Part shown: in pieces, positions 1 to 9,747 of the stretch | Numbering within the stretch: position 1 is the first letter of the stretch | How the letters are laid out: each line of letters opens with the position of its first letter | NCBI GenBank assembly: GCA_025677825.1 | Contig: JAIXMO010000119.1 | Span: 1 to 21,766 of the forward strand | DNA from: Helicostylum pulchrum | Lineage: Eukaryota; Mucoromycota; Mucoromycetes; Mucorales; Mucoraceae | Reading direction: 5' to 3' | DNA length: 21,766 nt | Notes under the pieces: generated by a model | Database searches by the model: none | Told to the model about the DNA's origin: nothing | The model's input: the letters and a program-made list of their open reading frames with translations, nothing else | Made by a program: the position numbers and the translations under genes

Positions 1-325
1 AGAGCCCAATTTTTCGGAGAGACTTTCGAATGCCACTCAATGACATCTCTACATTCTAGGAACTCAAAAGCTCACGAACACCTCGAGAACCATCGAGCGC
101 ACCTGTTTAAAGCTGTCTTGCGGTATAAGACTTGGTTGGGTTGGTTATTTTGCTTAGCCTTCCACCCCTGGTCACATGACCGTCACCTAAGTAATGCTTC
201 CTAAGGCAAGTCAGCATATTTTTGGAAACTATTGGATAACGTTTCCTAATGCTCGAATCAGGCGCTCTACGGAATAGAAAAGACTTGATTGAATTCTTGA
301 ATTCAGATGACAAATGAGGGGCCAT
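1..325 (-). pseudogene. Family-1 Tc1-like transposase, N-terminal remnant (copy A)
   Basis: The reading frame opens with ATG at 325 (MAPHLSSEF) and runs 72 codons to a stop at 107. The peptide looks like the paired helix-turn-helix DNA-binding start of a Tc1/mariner transposase, ending in a GRPR-like basic patch (GGRLSKIT). Past the stop the same frame continues with recognisable transposase sequence (GSRGVRELL, SGIRKSLRKIGL), so the stop is a lesion and not the natural end. The same stops occur in copies B and C. Copy A alone keeps the ATG; B and C have AAG there. The catalytic region lies outside the window. Confidence 0.7.
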
Positions 326-357
326 AATGTAATATTAAGCAGATATAGGAAAAGGGA
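1..357 (-). mobile_element. Tc1-like family-1 element, copy A (left half)
   Basis: This stretch matches the middle of copies B (2917-4560) and C (6039-9745), in the same orientation as C. Homology stops exactly at 357, where CACTA-type ends begin, and resumes at 11257, so copy A was split by the CACTA transposon. The three bases GGA at 355-357 recur at 11257-11259 as a target duplication; copies B and C have this site once. The 3' part of the element lies left of the window. Copy A is the oldest layer in this region. Confidence 0.85.
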
Positions 358-380
358 CACTACGGCGAAATAAAGCGCTT
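355..380 (+). repeat. CACTA left terminal inverted repeat with GGA target duplication
   Basis: GGA at 355-357 is the target duplication. The terminal repeat is 358-380 and matches the right end at 19 of 23 positions. All four differences are C/T transitions. Confidence 0.85.
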
Positions 381-386
381 ATCGCT

Positions 387-614
387 AATCACTGGCGCTT
401 CTGCAAGCACTGGAGTGCTTGGGGAAGCGCTGATGATTAAGAATTGGCAGGTGGAAAAATAAATAATCACTGAGTTTTCAATTTCCGAACTTTAAGCCCA
501 GATTTACTTTTGTTTTTCTCAAAATGAAAAAAAAAAATGCTAGTAAGAACAACTTTCTCGAAAAAAAAAAGAACAAAGTCGTTCGTCCAGCACTGGTGAT
601 TAATTAATCACTGG
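387..614. repeat. CACTA left subterminal repeats (CACTGG motif)
   Basis: CACTGG occurs at about 390, 408, 591 and 609, partly inside the larger palindrome-like word TCACTGGTGA. The same motif is dense at the right end. In CACTA elements such motifs bind the element's own DNA-binding protein; that role is inferred here. The rest of the stretch is A/T-rich with no coding signal. Confidence 0.65.
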
Positions 615-619
615 TTTTT

Positions 620-1353
620 TTTGCTTCTTTTTGTTATTGTTATTTTAATAGTCCGGTTGACAAAATACTATATATATGAGCTTTTTTTTATGCACCATTA
701 CTATTTAACTACAACCACTTTAATTTTCTTTTTCTTAATTCTAAATGAATACCACAATTAACCACAGTAGTAAAATAACCGCAACTCGCTACTGATTAAA
801 TTATTTGAAACATCGAGACCTTCACCAAGAATCTTTATTACAATAGACATCACCCTAGAAATAGAAAGTCACGTTAAGGGTTTTTTGAAATAAAACCATC
901 TTTTATTTTTTTTTGGAAACAAAGCACTTTTTTATAAACTTTTTTTTTTAAAAGAAGAAAAAAAAAACTACTACTACTACTACAACTACAACAAGTCGGT
1001 AATCTTGCCTGCATTCGTCGACATGTCTAAATGGAAAGCTGTTGAGGGAGAGATTACGTAGAACCAGTTTGACGATTCAACTTGATTATTTTTTAATTCT
1101 GTTTTTTGAATTAATCCTACTACATGTCGTGATCTGGGATATAATTATTAAAATTAACTAGACACACTTACATCATAGTCAAAGACTAGTATATTAAATG
1201 AAGCTAAGTAATATAAACTAAAAGTCTATCATATAAATTACATCATGAAATGATATAATGTAAAGACACTAATAAATATAGCTTACTAAAAATACTTAGT
1301 GTCTCTTTGGTAAATGGTATAAATACAACCTTAGAACAGGATTCTTATAATCC
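620..1353. other. Non-coding left arm of the CACTA element
   Basis: This AT-rich stretch lies downstream of the transposase stop and holds poly-T and poly-A runs. A short CTA trinucleotide repeat sits near 968-995. On the plus strand a short open frame begins with ATG at 1023 (MSKWKAVEGEIT, then stop). It could be a first exon, but nothing confirms that. I see no other gene. Confidence 0.5.
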
Positions 1354-2916
1354 TCAGATCTCTTTTGATATAATAAAACACTTTAATCCAGTCTCACAGT
1401 ATTTATACTTGACCCTCTCTTTTATTATATATATATCTTTATTCTACACTCCCATTTACCACACTACAGAGGTAATATCAGCAGCGTCTAATATTGCGTA
1501 TTTTTTGCTCTCTGATTCACTAAAAGGTTGTACCATGGGAATAGCTGTAGAATGTAGAGCGGTTTTATGAATCTTCATGACTTCAACAAGAGCATAAAAA
1601 CTTCCATGACGTCTACTAGTTTTTGTAATTTCCAAGTCGAACTCGAAAAAGAACAACAGTTTACCCACATACCAGTTTGGAACAGATTGTAAACGGTTAT
1701 TCGTCCTAGTAATCATAATTAGAAAAATGAAAACGTCAGCAATGGTAAAAAACATATATAAATAAAACGTACCTTTTTTTAACGTTTGACTCAAACATGA
1801 TAAACTCTCCGCCTCTTTTTGTAGAGCTTACTGGCAAATTCGATTTAAAAAGAACGGAAGTAAGGACATGGGAATCAAGCCAGAGTTTTGCTGCAGGTGT
1901 TATTGTTTTATCTAATTTCAGAGCAAGTGGGCGCCCTTTACTTATACCCAGGTAACGACGTTTGTACGCACCTAAAGCGAGAATCAACTTGTCCAGTCTA
2001 ATCAGACCTTCTATAGTAGACTCACCAGAATAGTTAGCAGGGAGGAGCACAGGAGAAGAAAATGGCTCCCATAATTGGGGGTAGTCTTTACAGTTGTCGA
2101 TTTTGTTGCTGGATGATAAACAAAACCCGTCTTGGCGCTTTCTGGATTTCGATTATACAAAACAGAGAAATCGATCATATCTGTCGTTTCTAGAAACTTG
2201 AATCTGGTAATTCTTTCAAGCACATTGATTGCATTGGCATCCACGTTGACTCTTGCTTTCATCTTTTTTTTGTAGTTACCAATTTCTCGCTCCATGCTTC
2301 TAACACTAATATTTCGTAGAGATGAGCATTGTTTGATAATGTGCGGGATATGTAACAGGTGGTGCATTGATGACTTGTAAATTGAATTTGAAAGAGCTTG
2401 GGAAGCAATTTGGCTATCAATATAACGGTACCAAGTTTCAAGCGATCTATATTGTTTCATCAGAGTAAGTTAAAAACATCAAACCTAAATTTAATTTTCA
2501 TTTTTTAATACTTACGATTTGATTTCTTCAATTTCGGTTTTAGATATTTCCCATTGTAATGACAGAGCACATGCTCTGGTCAGAGCTAAAATGGCAGTTT
2601 TAATGGATTGATCTTCAAAGAGGCTTACAACAAGAACTGGCACCACTTTGACCAGCCAAATAAACCAGTCAACACTACGATAAAGTCCTTTTACATTCAA
2701 TGGATTTACGGGATGAAAACTACCTTGAAACGCACCTGCTGGAATGAATAATCGTGATTTTGCCATACCAACATTCATGCATTCAAATTGTTTGTTAGAT
2801 AACTGAAATGGATAGGCAGATTCGTTGCCGTGATGCTTGAATCCGTCGTTGTAGCGTTTCGATAATAAATCAAAGAACAATTTACTAACGTTTGAAATTC
2901 CGTGAAGCTCATCATA

Positions 2917-4560
2917 CTGTGAGGGGAAAAATGGTATGATCCGTTTGGAAAATTTAGATTTTACATTAATTGAATCATATTTCTTTTTTTCCGAGACTTG
3001 AGTGATATTTGAGATTATATAAAAAAGCCTCCGCTTTTAAATAGTATACCTTGCGTGACGGTAACTTTAAAACATGCTGAATGGTCAAGTATCAAAGTTT
3101 TTGTGTCAATAAATTAAGAAATGCACTAAATCGATTACATGGGATCTCAACGTCTTTCCTCCAGATAGGAATATTGGATCTATTTCAAAACTGCTCCGAG
3201 TTATTTTATATATATGTTCTTGCTGAAAATATTAAAAAAGTTTATAAGGAGCTGTCTCGTACATCAGAGCTTGTCATTTTAACTCCCTTTTCCTATATCT
3301 GCTTAATATTACATTAAGGCCCCTCATTTGTCATCTGAATTCAAGAATTCAATCCAGTCTTTTCTATTCCGTAGAGTGCCTGACTCGAGCATTAGGAAAC
3401 GTTATCCAATAGTTTCCAAAAATATGCTGACTTGCCTTAGGAAGCTTTACTTAGGTGACGGTCATGTGACCAGGGGTGGAAGGCCAAGCAAAATAACCAA
3501 TCCAACCAAGACTTATACCGCAAGTCAGCTTTAAACAGGTGCGCTCAATGGTTCTCGAGGTGTTCGCGAGCTTTTGAGTTCCTAGAATGTAGAGATGTCA
3601 TTGAGTGGCATTCGAAAGTCTCTCCGAAAAATTGGGCTCTAGGCTAAAAGGAAGGTCAAAACTATCTTCGTTAGTAAAAAGAACATGAGGCGTTGTCTGG
3701 CCGAGACTTAAAGTACATATGTACTATACAGTGGACCAGTGGCGTCAATAGGTGTTCTCTGACGACGCCTGAGTTAATAGGTGGGGATCAGATGGAAATT
3801 CTTTTTATTGGTCAGATGGTGACAAAATCTTGCGACCTCATCAAATGGAGCCTCAAATACAAGGACATGGCGGAGGAGTCCTCTTATGGAGTTGCATAAC
3901 AGAAAAAGGATCTTGTTATGGTAATCCAATTATTGATGGAGCCGTTAAATCAAAGGAGTACGTGAAACGTTTAGGTATATCTTTAATAGACACACTTGAC
4001 CACTTTGACATGACTCCAAATGCCATGCATTTCCAGCAAATAATGCAATCCCGTACGCTTCTACGGTTCCAAAACAGTGGTTTAGTAACAATAGTTTCTC
4101 TGTGAATACTGTATTATACTGGCTCCTGCAAAGTCCAAATTTGAATCCGTTAAAACGACTGCGGTATCAGTTACAGCGTCGGCTAAATAAATACCGAATA
4201 AGTCCTACAACCAAGGAGGAACTAGCAGATAGAATCGAGAAGGAATGATATAAATTTATTTGAGAGACTGTCTTAAATGCATTAACAGTGTGCCAGCTCG
4301 AACTGAAGAAGTGATCAAGGCTAACGGAGGAGCAACTCGCTATTGAAACATTTTCAATATTTTAATAAAACTCGATATTTTACTTTATTCCTTGACATTT
4401 CGTATTTTACTAAATAGTTCTTTACAAACAATATGTTGTTTAAAAGCCACTTTAAATATTCCAATATGACATAAATTACCAGGTTCTAAAGTACACACCA
4501 AAAAAATAGGAGTAAAACATGTAATTTCACAATCGGATCATACCATTTTTCCCCTCACAG
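2917..4560 (+). mobile_element. Tc1-like family-1 element, copy B (complete length)
   Basis: The element is 1644 bp with inverted ends CTGTGAGGGGAAAAATGG, and it is flanked by TA at 2915-2916 and 4561-4562, as for all Tc1/mariner insertions. It lies in an exon of the CACTA transposase: removing the element plus one TA leaves an exon of 80 + 399 bases that continues the reading frame exactly. The 5' leader (2917-3327) carries no gene. The transposase inside is dead. Confidence 0.9.
3328..4320 (+). pseudogene. Family-1 Tc1-like transposase, disabled (copy B)
   Basis: A recognisable Tc1/mariner transposase with many lesions. The start codon seen in copy A (ATG) is AAG here. One frame from 3328 carries stops at 3532, 3583 and 3640 while the protein homology continues through them. 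The FSDDA segment (first catalytic Asp region) and GHGGGVLLWS then appear in other frames. At about 4040 one base is missing in the codon expected for the second catalytic Asp (FQQ then frame change). The last acidic position of the triad reads Lys (SPNLNPLKRL, 4153-4155). A short end region runs to about 4320. It cannot make an active enzyme as read. Confidence 0.8.
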
Positions 4561-6958
4561 TAGCCAAAGAAACAAGACCCAGAAAAGGTAGATAAAGATC
4601 CGAAGATGGTTGCTTTTTTTATTCCATATGGCTGTTCATTCTAAAAAAATGGGAAACATTGTAAGTATTTTTCTTTTATTTTATTTTAAGAACTTACGTA
4701 AATTGGGCTGGAATCCTCAAGTAATAAACTTTCTTTAGATCTCAATGGGGCGGTGCGATTGGCAAAGTACATCCCTGCTCTTCTAGTATTAGGAGGACCG
4801 TCTGTCCGTTGCGTACCTTTTGTTAAACAAAATCTACAGCCATAGGTACTAAATATACAAAAAAAAAAAGGATTAACTAATTTATTTCTTCTTTAAGTAT
4901 ATATGTATACATACCCAGTATGGCCAGAGAAGTTCATAAGTCTATTACATTCAATTCCGTCACCATTTACAAAAAGGGCATATACCTTACAGCGTATTAT
5001 AGATTCTGTACCTGTTTGGATAACGATGGTTTTTTCTGAAAGTGTTTTGAGCTCGTTTACAATTGGTTTCAAGTAAGAGCTGAAGTCACTCTTGGAAGAT
5101 CCTGGAAGTATACCGATTTGAAAGGTTGCATGTCGTGCATATCTTTAAAAAAGGTAAATAATTTAACTCGTTAGTACTTTTTCCTAACGTATTAGTTTAA
5201 TTTTTCTTATTGTTAGTGTACCTTTCTGAACTGTCCAAGTTTAGTACGACAGCGTGAATCATAATCATACTTGAATGGGAGCTTGAGGATGTGAATCCGT
5301 CAACATCAATTTTCAAATATATATTTATTATATCTTGGTCTGTGTTTATAGCTTGGCTGTTGTAGAGATCCTTGAATATTTGCCCGTCGAAGATATCACC
5401 GTAAGTATCGTTGTTTCTTGTTATATTTTCGATTACTTCTTTCTGACGATCTATTATTTTTTGACGTACTTCGTCTGACGACATCATTTCAGCAACTTTA
5501 TCAGCGATTGACACCATTTTAGTGCTTTTTGCTGAAGATCTTAATGAATTGCATGTAGGACAACTGAGAAGTTGGTCATCTTCTTGGCTATACAGATAGC
5601 ATCCATTGTGGCAAACATCATATGATCTTGTCATGGGTAAAGGTATAACAGTCTTAACAAGGCTGGTACACGCTTCATGACTCAACAATTTGGTAGTAAC
5701 AGAGTTTATCAGAAAGCACAAGGTAATTTTTTAAAAAACATTAGTCTAAGATAAAATCAATATAATAATTTAAAGCTATATTTACCCAAGGTCTCGTCGG
5801 CAAGCATCATATTAATTAGATGTCTCAATGTTCTTGAACCTTCTCGACTGATGTTGTATGTATCACATACCTCTTCAAACATGACACTATATCTTTCAAT
5901 ATTGGTGAATACAAACTTGGGGATATTTACTTTGTAATGAATTTCGTCTTGGTCAATATCATTATCGTTCATTTCAGGCGCGGTAGTAGAGTCAACAAGT
6001 ATATGCTCAGAGTTAAATGGTTCTGTTAAATATACATACTGTGAGGAGGAAAATGGTATGATCCGATTGTGAAATTACATGTTTTACTCCTATTTTTTTG
6101 GTGTGTACTTTTAAAACTTGGTAAATTATGTCATATTGGAAGATTCAATGTGGCTTTTAAACAACATATTATTTGTAAAGAACTATTTAGTAAAATACGA
6201 AATGTCAAGGAATAAAGTAAAATATCGAGTTTTATTAAAATATTGAAAATGTTTCAATAGCGAGTTGCTCCCCCGTTAGCCTTGATCGCTTCTTCAGTTC
6301 GAGCTGGCATACTGTTAATGCATTTAAGACAGTCTCTCAAATAAATATATATCATTCCTTCTCGATTCTATCTGCTAGTTCCTTCTTGGTTGTAGGACTT
6401 ATTCGGTATTTATTTAGCCGACGCTGTAACTGATACCGCAGTCGTTTTAACGGATTCAAATTTGGACTTTGCAGGAGCCAGTATAATACAGTATTCACAG
6501 AGAAACTATTGTTACTAAACCACTGTTTTGGAACCGTAGAAGCGTACGGGATTGCATTATTTGCTGGAAATGCATGGCATTTGGAGTCATGTCAAAGTGG
6601 TCAAGTGTGTCTATTAAAGATATACCTAAACGTTTCACGTACTCCTTTGATTTAACGGCTCCATCAATAATTGGATTACCATAACAGGATCCTTTTTCTG
6701 TTATGCAACTCCATAAGAGGACTCCTCCACCATGTCCTTGTACTTGAGGCTCCGTTTGGTGAGGTCGCAAGATTTTGTCACCATCTGACCAATAAAAAGA
6801 ATTCCTATCTGATCCCCACCTATTAACTCAGGCGTCGTCAGAAAACACCTATTGACGCCACTGGTCCATTGTATAATACTTATGTATTTTAAGTCTCGGC
6901 CAGACAACGCCTCATGTTCTTTATACTAACGAAACTAGTTTTGACCTTCCTTTTAGCC

Positions 6959-7377
6959 TGATATATACACGCTATATATGCACACCTTTTGATTACTATT
7001 TTGAAGTCTACTTTGCTTCTTTATTTTGACAAGTATAGATTTACTACAGGTAAATCTATAACGCGTGTATTTTCCTTATAAAAGATGTCCGTGGCACTGT
7101 TACGCAAATTTCCTATTCTTATTTATCGTGATCTGCTCACTCAAATAATACCACAGACAACTCGGTCCGTTCACTTCCAGAAAAGGGTTACTTCTTGTAT
7201 ATTTGTTATGATGATTACTATTATGAACAACTCCCTATTTTACCATCGTCTGATTCAACTGTCATTGAAATCTTCTCATTCATATAAATAGCCATTCTTT
7301 TCCCTTTCAAATAATAAAATCCTGGGCTTTACTTTTATCAATTTTATTGACTTATTAATATATTAGCAAATATATCA
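6959..7377 (+). mobile_element. Solo LTR (419 bp) of an unidentified retrotransposon
   Basis: The segment begins TGATATAT and ends ATATATCA, the TG...CA rule of LTRs, and is flanked by TAGCC on both sides (6954-6958, 7378-7382). Copy B lacks the insert at the same place. A TATA box (TATAAAAG, 7077-7084) and a poly-A signal (AATAAA, near 7313) sit where an LTR needs them. A 68-codon frame (7085-7291) is shared with the copy at 9748-10149 but looks incidental. No internal retrotransposon genes accompany it, so it probably arose by LTR-LTR recombination. It does not match the Gypsy LTR at 16420. Confidence 0.8.
7034..7060. repeat. Perfect hairpin upstream of the LTR TATA box
   Basis: TATAGATTTAC and its exact reverse complement are separated by five bases. 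It lies about 17 bp upstream of the TATA box. In the second LTR (10048-10074) both arms are unchanged while the loop differs by one base. Confidence 0.7.
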
Positions 7378-7813
7378 TAGCCTAGAGCCCAATTTATCGG
7401 AGAGACTTTCGAATGCCACTCAATGACATCTCTACATTCTAAGAACTCAAAAGCTCACGAACACCTCGAGAACCATCGAGTGCACCTGTTTAAAGCTGTA
7501 TTGCGGTATAAGACTTGGTTGGATTGGTTATTTTGCTTAGCCTTCCACCCCTGGTCACATGACCGTCACCTAAGTAATGCTTCCTAAGGCAAGTCAGCAT
7601 ATTTTTGGAAACTATTGGATAACGTTTCCTAATGCTCGAGTCAGGCACTCTACGGAATAGAAAAGACTTGATTGAATTCTTGAATTCAGATGACAAATGA
7701 GGGGCCTTAATGTAATATTAAGCAGATATAGGAAAAGGGAGTTAAAATGACAAGCTCTGATGTACGAGACAGCTCCTTATAAACTTTTTTAATATTTTCA
7801 GCAAGAACATATA

Positions 7814-8043
7814 CAGTGACTCACAAAACTGTCCCAATGTTTTGCAATTCTTCTTATAAGCGAAATCTGTGTATTTAAACGCCATTTAAAGTACAACGTG
7901 TTGTACCTCGTTCGACTCGGAAAATCGTTCTCTTTCCGAATATGTATCTATGTCGTACCATAAAAGTCACGTGGAACAATATATAATTAGTTAAAGTAAA
8001 CAACCTTATTGGGACAGTTTTGTGAGATATAAAAAAAAATGAA
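7814..8043 (+). repeat. Family-2 Tc1 left long terminal inverted repeat
   Basis: About 230 bp, matching 9220-9449 in inverted orientation. The repeat is itself bounded by inverted copies of CTCACAAAACTGTCCCAAT: an outward copy at the tip and an inverted copy (ATTGGGACAGTTTTGTGAG) at about 8008-8026. This gives two candidate transposase-binding sites per end. Confidence 0.85.
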
Positions 8044-8063
8044 TTTTGTGCTTTATTAATTAA

Positions 8064-9095
8064 TTAGTACTTCGTCCATTTTCCTTTTACTTTTAAGCAG
8101 TCACAAATTCTCTTCGGCATACTTTCGATGACTCGTTGACACTCTTCTGGCTTAATTTCATTATACCAAACGTCGGTAACACGTTCATTTAAATCTTCCA
8201 TGCCTTTTGGTGCCGAATCAAAGTCATTTAATCTTCGTTTTAATAATGACCACATATTTTCGATTGGATTCAAGTCAGGTGAGTTTGCTGGCCATGTCAT
8301 AACTTTATAATCCTGTTCTTGAAGAAAATGTTCTACTAATTTAGACGTATGCTTAGGATCGTTGTCATGCTGAAATATTATTTGGTCACGTGTGAATCCT
8401 AATTTATTGCAAGTAAAATCGATAGTTTGGTCCAAATCATCACTCAGAATTTCTTTATAAAGTGTTTTGTCCATATTACCATTAATTCGGCAAATCCAGC
8501 CAACCCCAGCATAGGTAATTGCACTCCAAAGCTTAATGTTACCGCCGCCATGTTTGACCTTAAGTTTGCAATGACTGTTCTGGAGATTCTCATTCGCTCT
8601 AATCCAAACCCATTGACGACCATCAGAGTTAAAACGGTTAATTTTTGTCTCGTCAGTCCATACAACCCTCTTCCAATCATCAATTGTCCAATCCTTGTGT
8701 TCGCGACACCAAGCTAATCTTTGCTTAACATGATCAATTGTAAGCAATGTCTTGTCTGGTTTCTCAATTGCTCCTAACCCTTGATCTCTAAGGGCCCGGC
8801 GAACTGTTTCTGGGTTACACTTGATCCCTAAATCGGTCTCCAAATGTTCTGTAACTTTGACAGCATTTTTAACACGCTTTCGTGTAACTTGTTGCACACA
8901 GTAACGCTGATCCGTACTAGATAAAATGTTCGGACAGCCGCCTTTTGCTAATGAATTGTCTAAACCTACTTCCTTACGGATTCTTGATACAGTCGACTTT
9001 CCAATTTTAAGCTCCTTCTCAATTTGGCGAAGTGAATTGCCATTTTCGAGCAATGAAATAACAGAGTTTCTCTTGTTCTTTGATAATTGTTTCAT
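8064..9095 (-). CDS. Tc1 transposase (DD34E), intact
   Basis: A 343-residue protein, the usual length for Tc1 transposases. It cuts and pastes its own element at TA sites in the nucleus. Residues 1-50 form the first helix-turn-helix (SLRQIEKELKIGKSTVSRI). The linker carries a GRPR-like site that here reads GGCP. A second helix-turn-helix follows (about 65-110). The catalytic triad is Asp in VVWTDETKINR, Asp in QHDNDPKHTS and Glu in SPDLNPIENMW, with 34 residues between the last two. There is no intron, frameshift or stop. The ATG at 9095 gives the full first helix. It lies between the two 230-bp inverted repeats. Confidence 0.95.
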   Translation of the reverse strand: MKQLSKNKRNSVISLLENGNSLRQIEKELKIGKSTVSRIRKEVGLDNSLAKGGCPNILSSTDQRYCVQQVTRKRVKNAVKVTEHLETDLGIKCNPETVRRALRDQGLGAIEKPDKTLLTIDHVKQRLAWCREHKDWTIDDWKRVVWTDETKINRFNSDGRQWVWIRANENLQNSHCKLKVKHGGGNIKLWSAITYAGVGWICRINGNMDKTLYKEILSDDLDQTIDFTCNKLGFTRDQIIFQHDNDPKHTSKLVEHFLQEQDYKVMTWPANSPDLNPIENMWSLLKRRLNDFDSAPKGMEDLNERVTDVWYNEIKPEECQRVIESMPKRICDCLKVKGKWTKY

Positions 9096-9219
9096 AGGGT
9101 TTGTGTTTGATTTTTTTTTACTTACTTTGACAGTTTAAAGTCGGGCAAACAAAATTTATTGCTATTTTTAAGCCAAGCATATTTTGTACTAAAGTTGTGG
9201 TATCAGTTTTTTTTGCGAG

Positions 9220-9449
9220 TTCATTTTTTTTTATATCTCACAAAACTGTCCCAATAAGGTTGTTTACTTTAACTAATTATATATTGTTCCACGTGACTTT
9301 TATGGTACGACATAGATACATATTCGGAAAGAGAACGATTTTCCAAATCGAACGAGGTACAACACGCTATACTTTAAATGGTGCTTAAATACACAGATTT
9401 CGCTTAAAAGAAGAATTGCAAAACATTGGGACAGTTTTGTGAGTCACTG
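9220..9449 (-). repeat. Family-2 Tc1 right long terminal inverted repeat
   Basis: The inverted partner of 7814-8043, with the same pair of opposed motifs at its outer (9421-9445) and inner (9237-9255) ends. It diverges only slightly from the left repeat. Confidence 0.85.
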
Positions 9450-9747
9450 TATATAAAATAACTCGGAGCAATTTTGAAATAGATCCAATATTCCTATCTG
9501 GAGGAAAGACGTTGAGATCCCATGTAATCGATTTATTGCATTTCTTAATTTATTGACACAAAAACTTTGATACTTGACCATTCAGCATGTTTTAAAGTTA
9601 CCGTCACGCAAGGTATACTATTTAAAAGAAGAGACTTTTTTATATAATCTCAAATATAACTCAAGTCTCGGAAAAAAAGAAATATGATTCAATTAATGTA
9701 AAATCTAAATTTTCCAAACGGATCATACCATTTTTCCCCTCACAGTA

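Larger units (their letters stand above)
1354..6038 (-). pseudogene. CACTA TNP2-like transposase, multi-exon, disrupted
   Basis: The minus-strand exons read: a zinc-ribbon-like segment (CHNGCYLY...CPTC, about 5550-5620); a TNP2-type catalytic segment (LKIDVDGFTS near 5300, then NLDSSER); GTYGCRFC near 4830; YDELHGIS at the insertion point; and a C-terminal RSMEREIGNYKKK region near 2270. GT-AG introns that keep frame are 5143-5221, 4849-4914, 4641-4697, 2447-2515, 1706-1772 and 1415-1459, with the stop at 1354. Three things break the gene. Copy B sits in the exon at 2915/4562. The frame shifts by one base near 2080-2105. Copy C cuts the 5' end at 6038 and no upstream exon is found beyond it. 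The junction between the first visible exon (about 5786-6038) and the next (before about 5675) could not be resolved in frame. In life it would bind and cut the CACTA ends. Confidence 0.8.
6240..7696 (-). pseudogene. Family-1 Tc1-like transposase, disabled (copy C)
   Basis: The same damaged transposase as in copy B, read from about 7696 down to 6240 and split by the LTR at 6959-7377. It shares with B the lost start codon (AAG), the in-frame stops in the DNA-binding half, the one-base deletion at the second catalytic Asp (about 6560) and the Glu-to-Lys change (6445-6447). The 91-residue segment starting at 6770 differs from its copy B counterpart at only two residues. The shared lesions show that the parental copy was already defective. 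Confidence 0.8.
7814..9449 (-). mobile_element. Tc1 element, family 2, apparently complete (1636 bp)
   Basis: The ends are CAGTGACTCACAAAACTGTC in inverted orientation with TA on both sides (7812-7813, 9450-9451). The target is the 5' leader of family-1 copy C, and copy B shows the empty site. It has long terminal inverted repeats of about 230 bp and one intact transposase gene on the minus strand. A second, truncated copy at 16032-16419 is nearly identical, suggesting recent movement. It belongs to the Tc1/mariner superfamily, DD34E. Confidence 0.93.
6039..9745 (-). mobile_element. Tc1-like family-1 element, copy C, interrupted by two insertions
   Basis: The ends are CTGTGAGGAGGAAAATGG (6039 inward) and the matching inverted end at 9745, with TA on both sides (6037-6038, 9746-9747). 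Subtracting the solo LTR with its 5-bp duplication (424 bp) and the second-family Tc1 with its TA (1638 bp) leaves 1645 bp, against 1644 bp for copy B, so this is one full-length copy. The left flank is CACTA transposase coding sequence and the right flank is the end-truncated LTR at 9748-10149, an unexpected pairing discussed in the findings. Confidence 0.88.

Noticed and set aside
1456..1570. Plus-strand 87-codon frame at 1307-1570
   Set aside because: Antisense to the last exons of the CACTA transposase.
7085..7291. 68-codon frame shared by both solo LTRs as a real gene
   Set aside because: It lies wholly within an LTR, has no recognisable domain, and its sharing is explained by common descent of the LTR.
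6959..7377. The 419-bp insert as a MITE
   Set aside because: TG...CA ends, a 5-bp duplication, and an internal TATA box and poly-A signal fit an LTR better.
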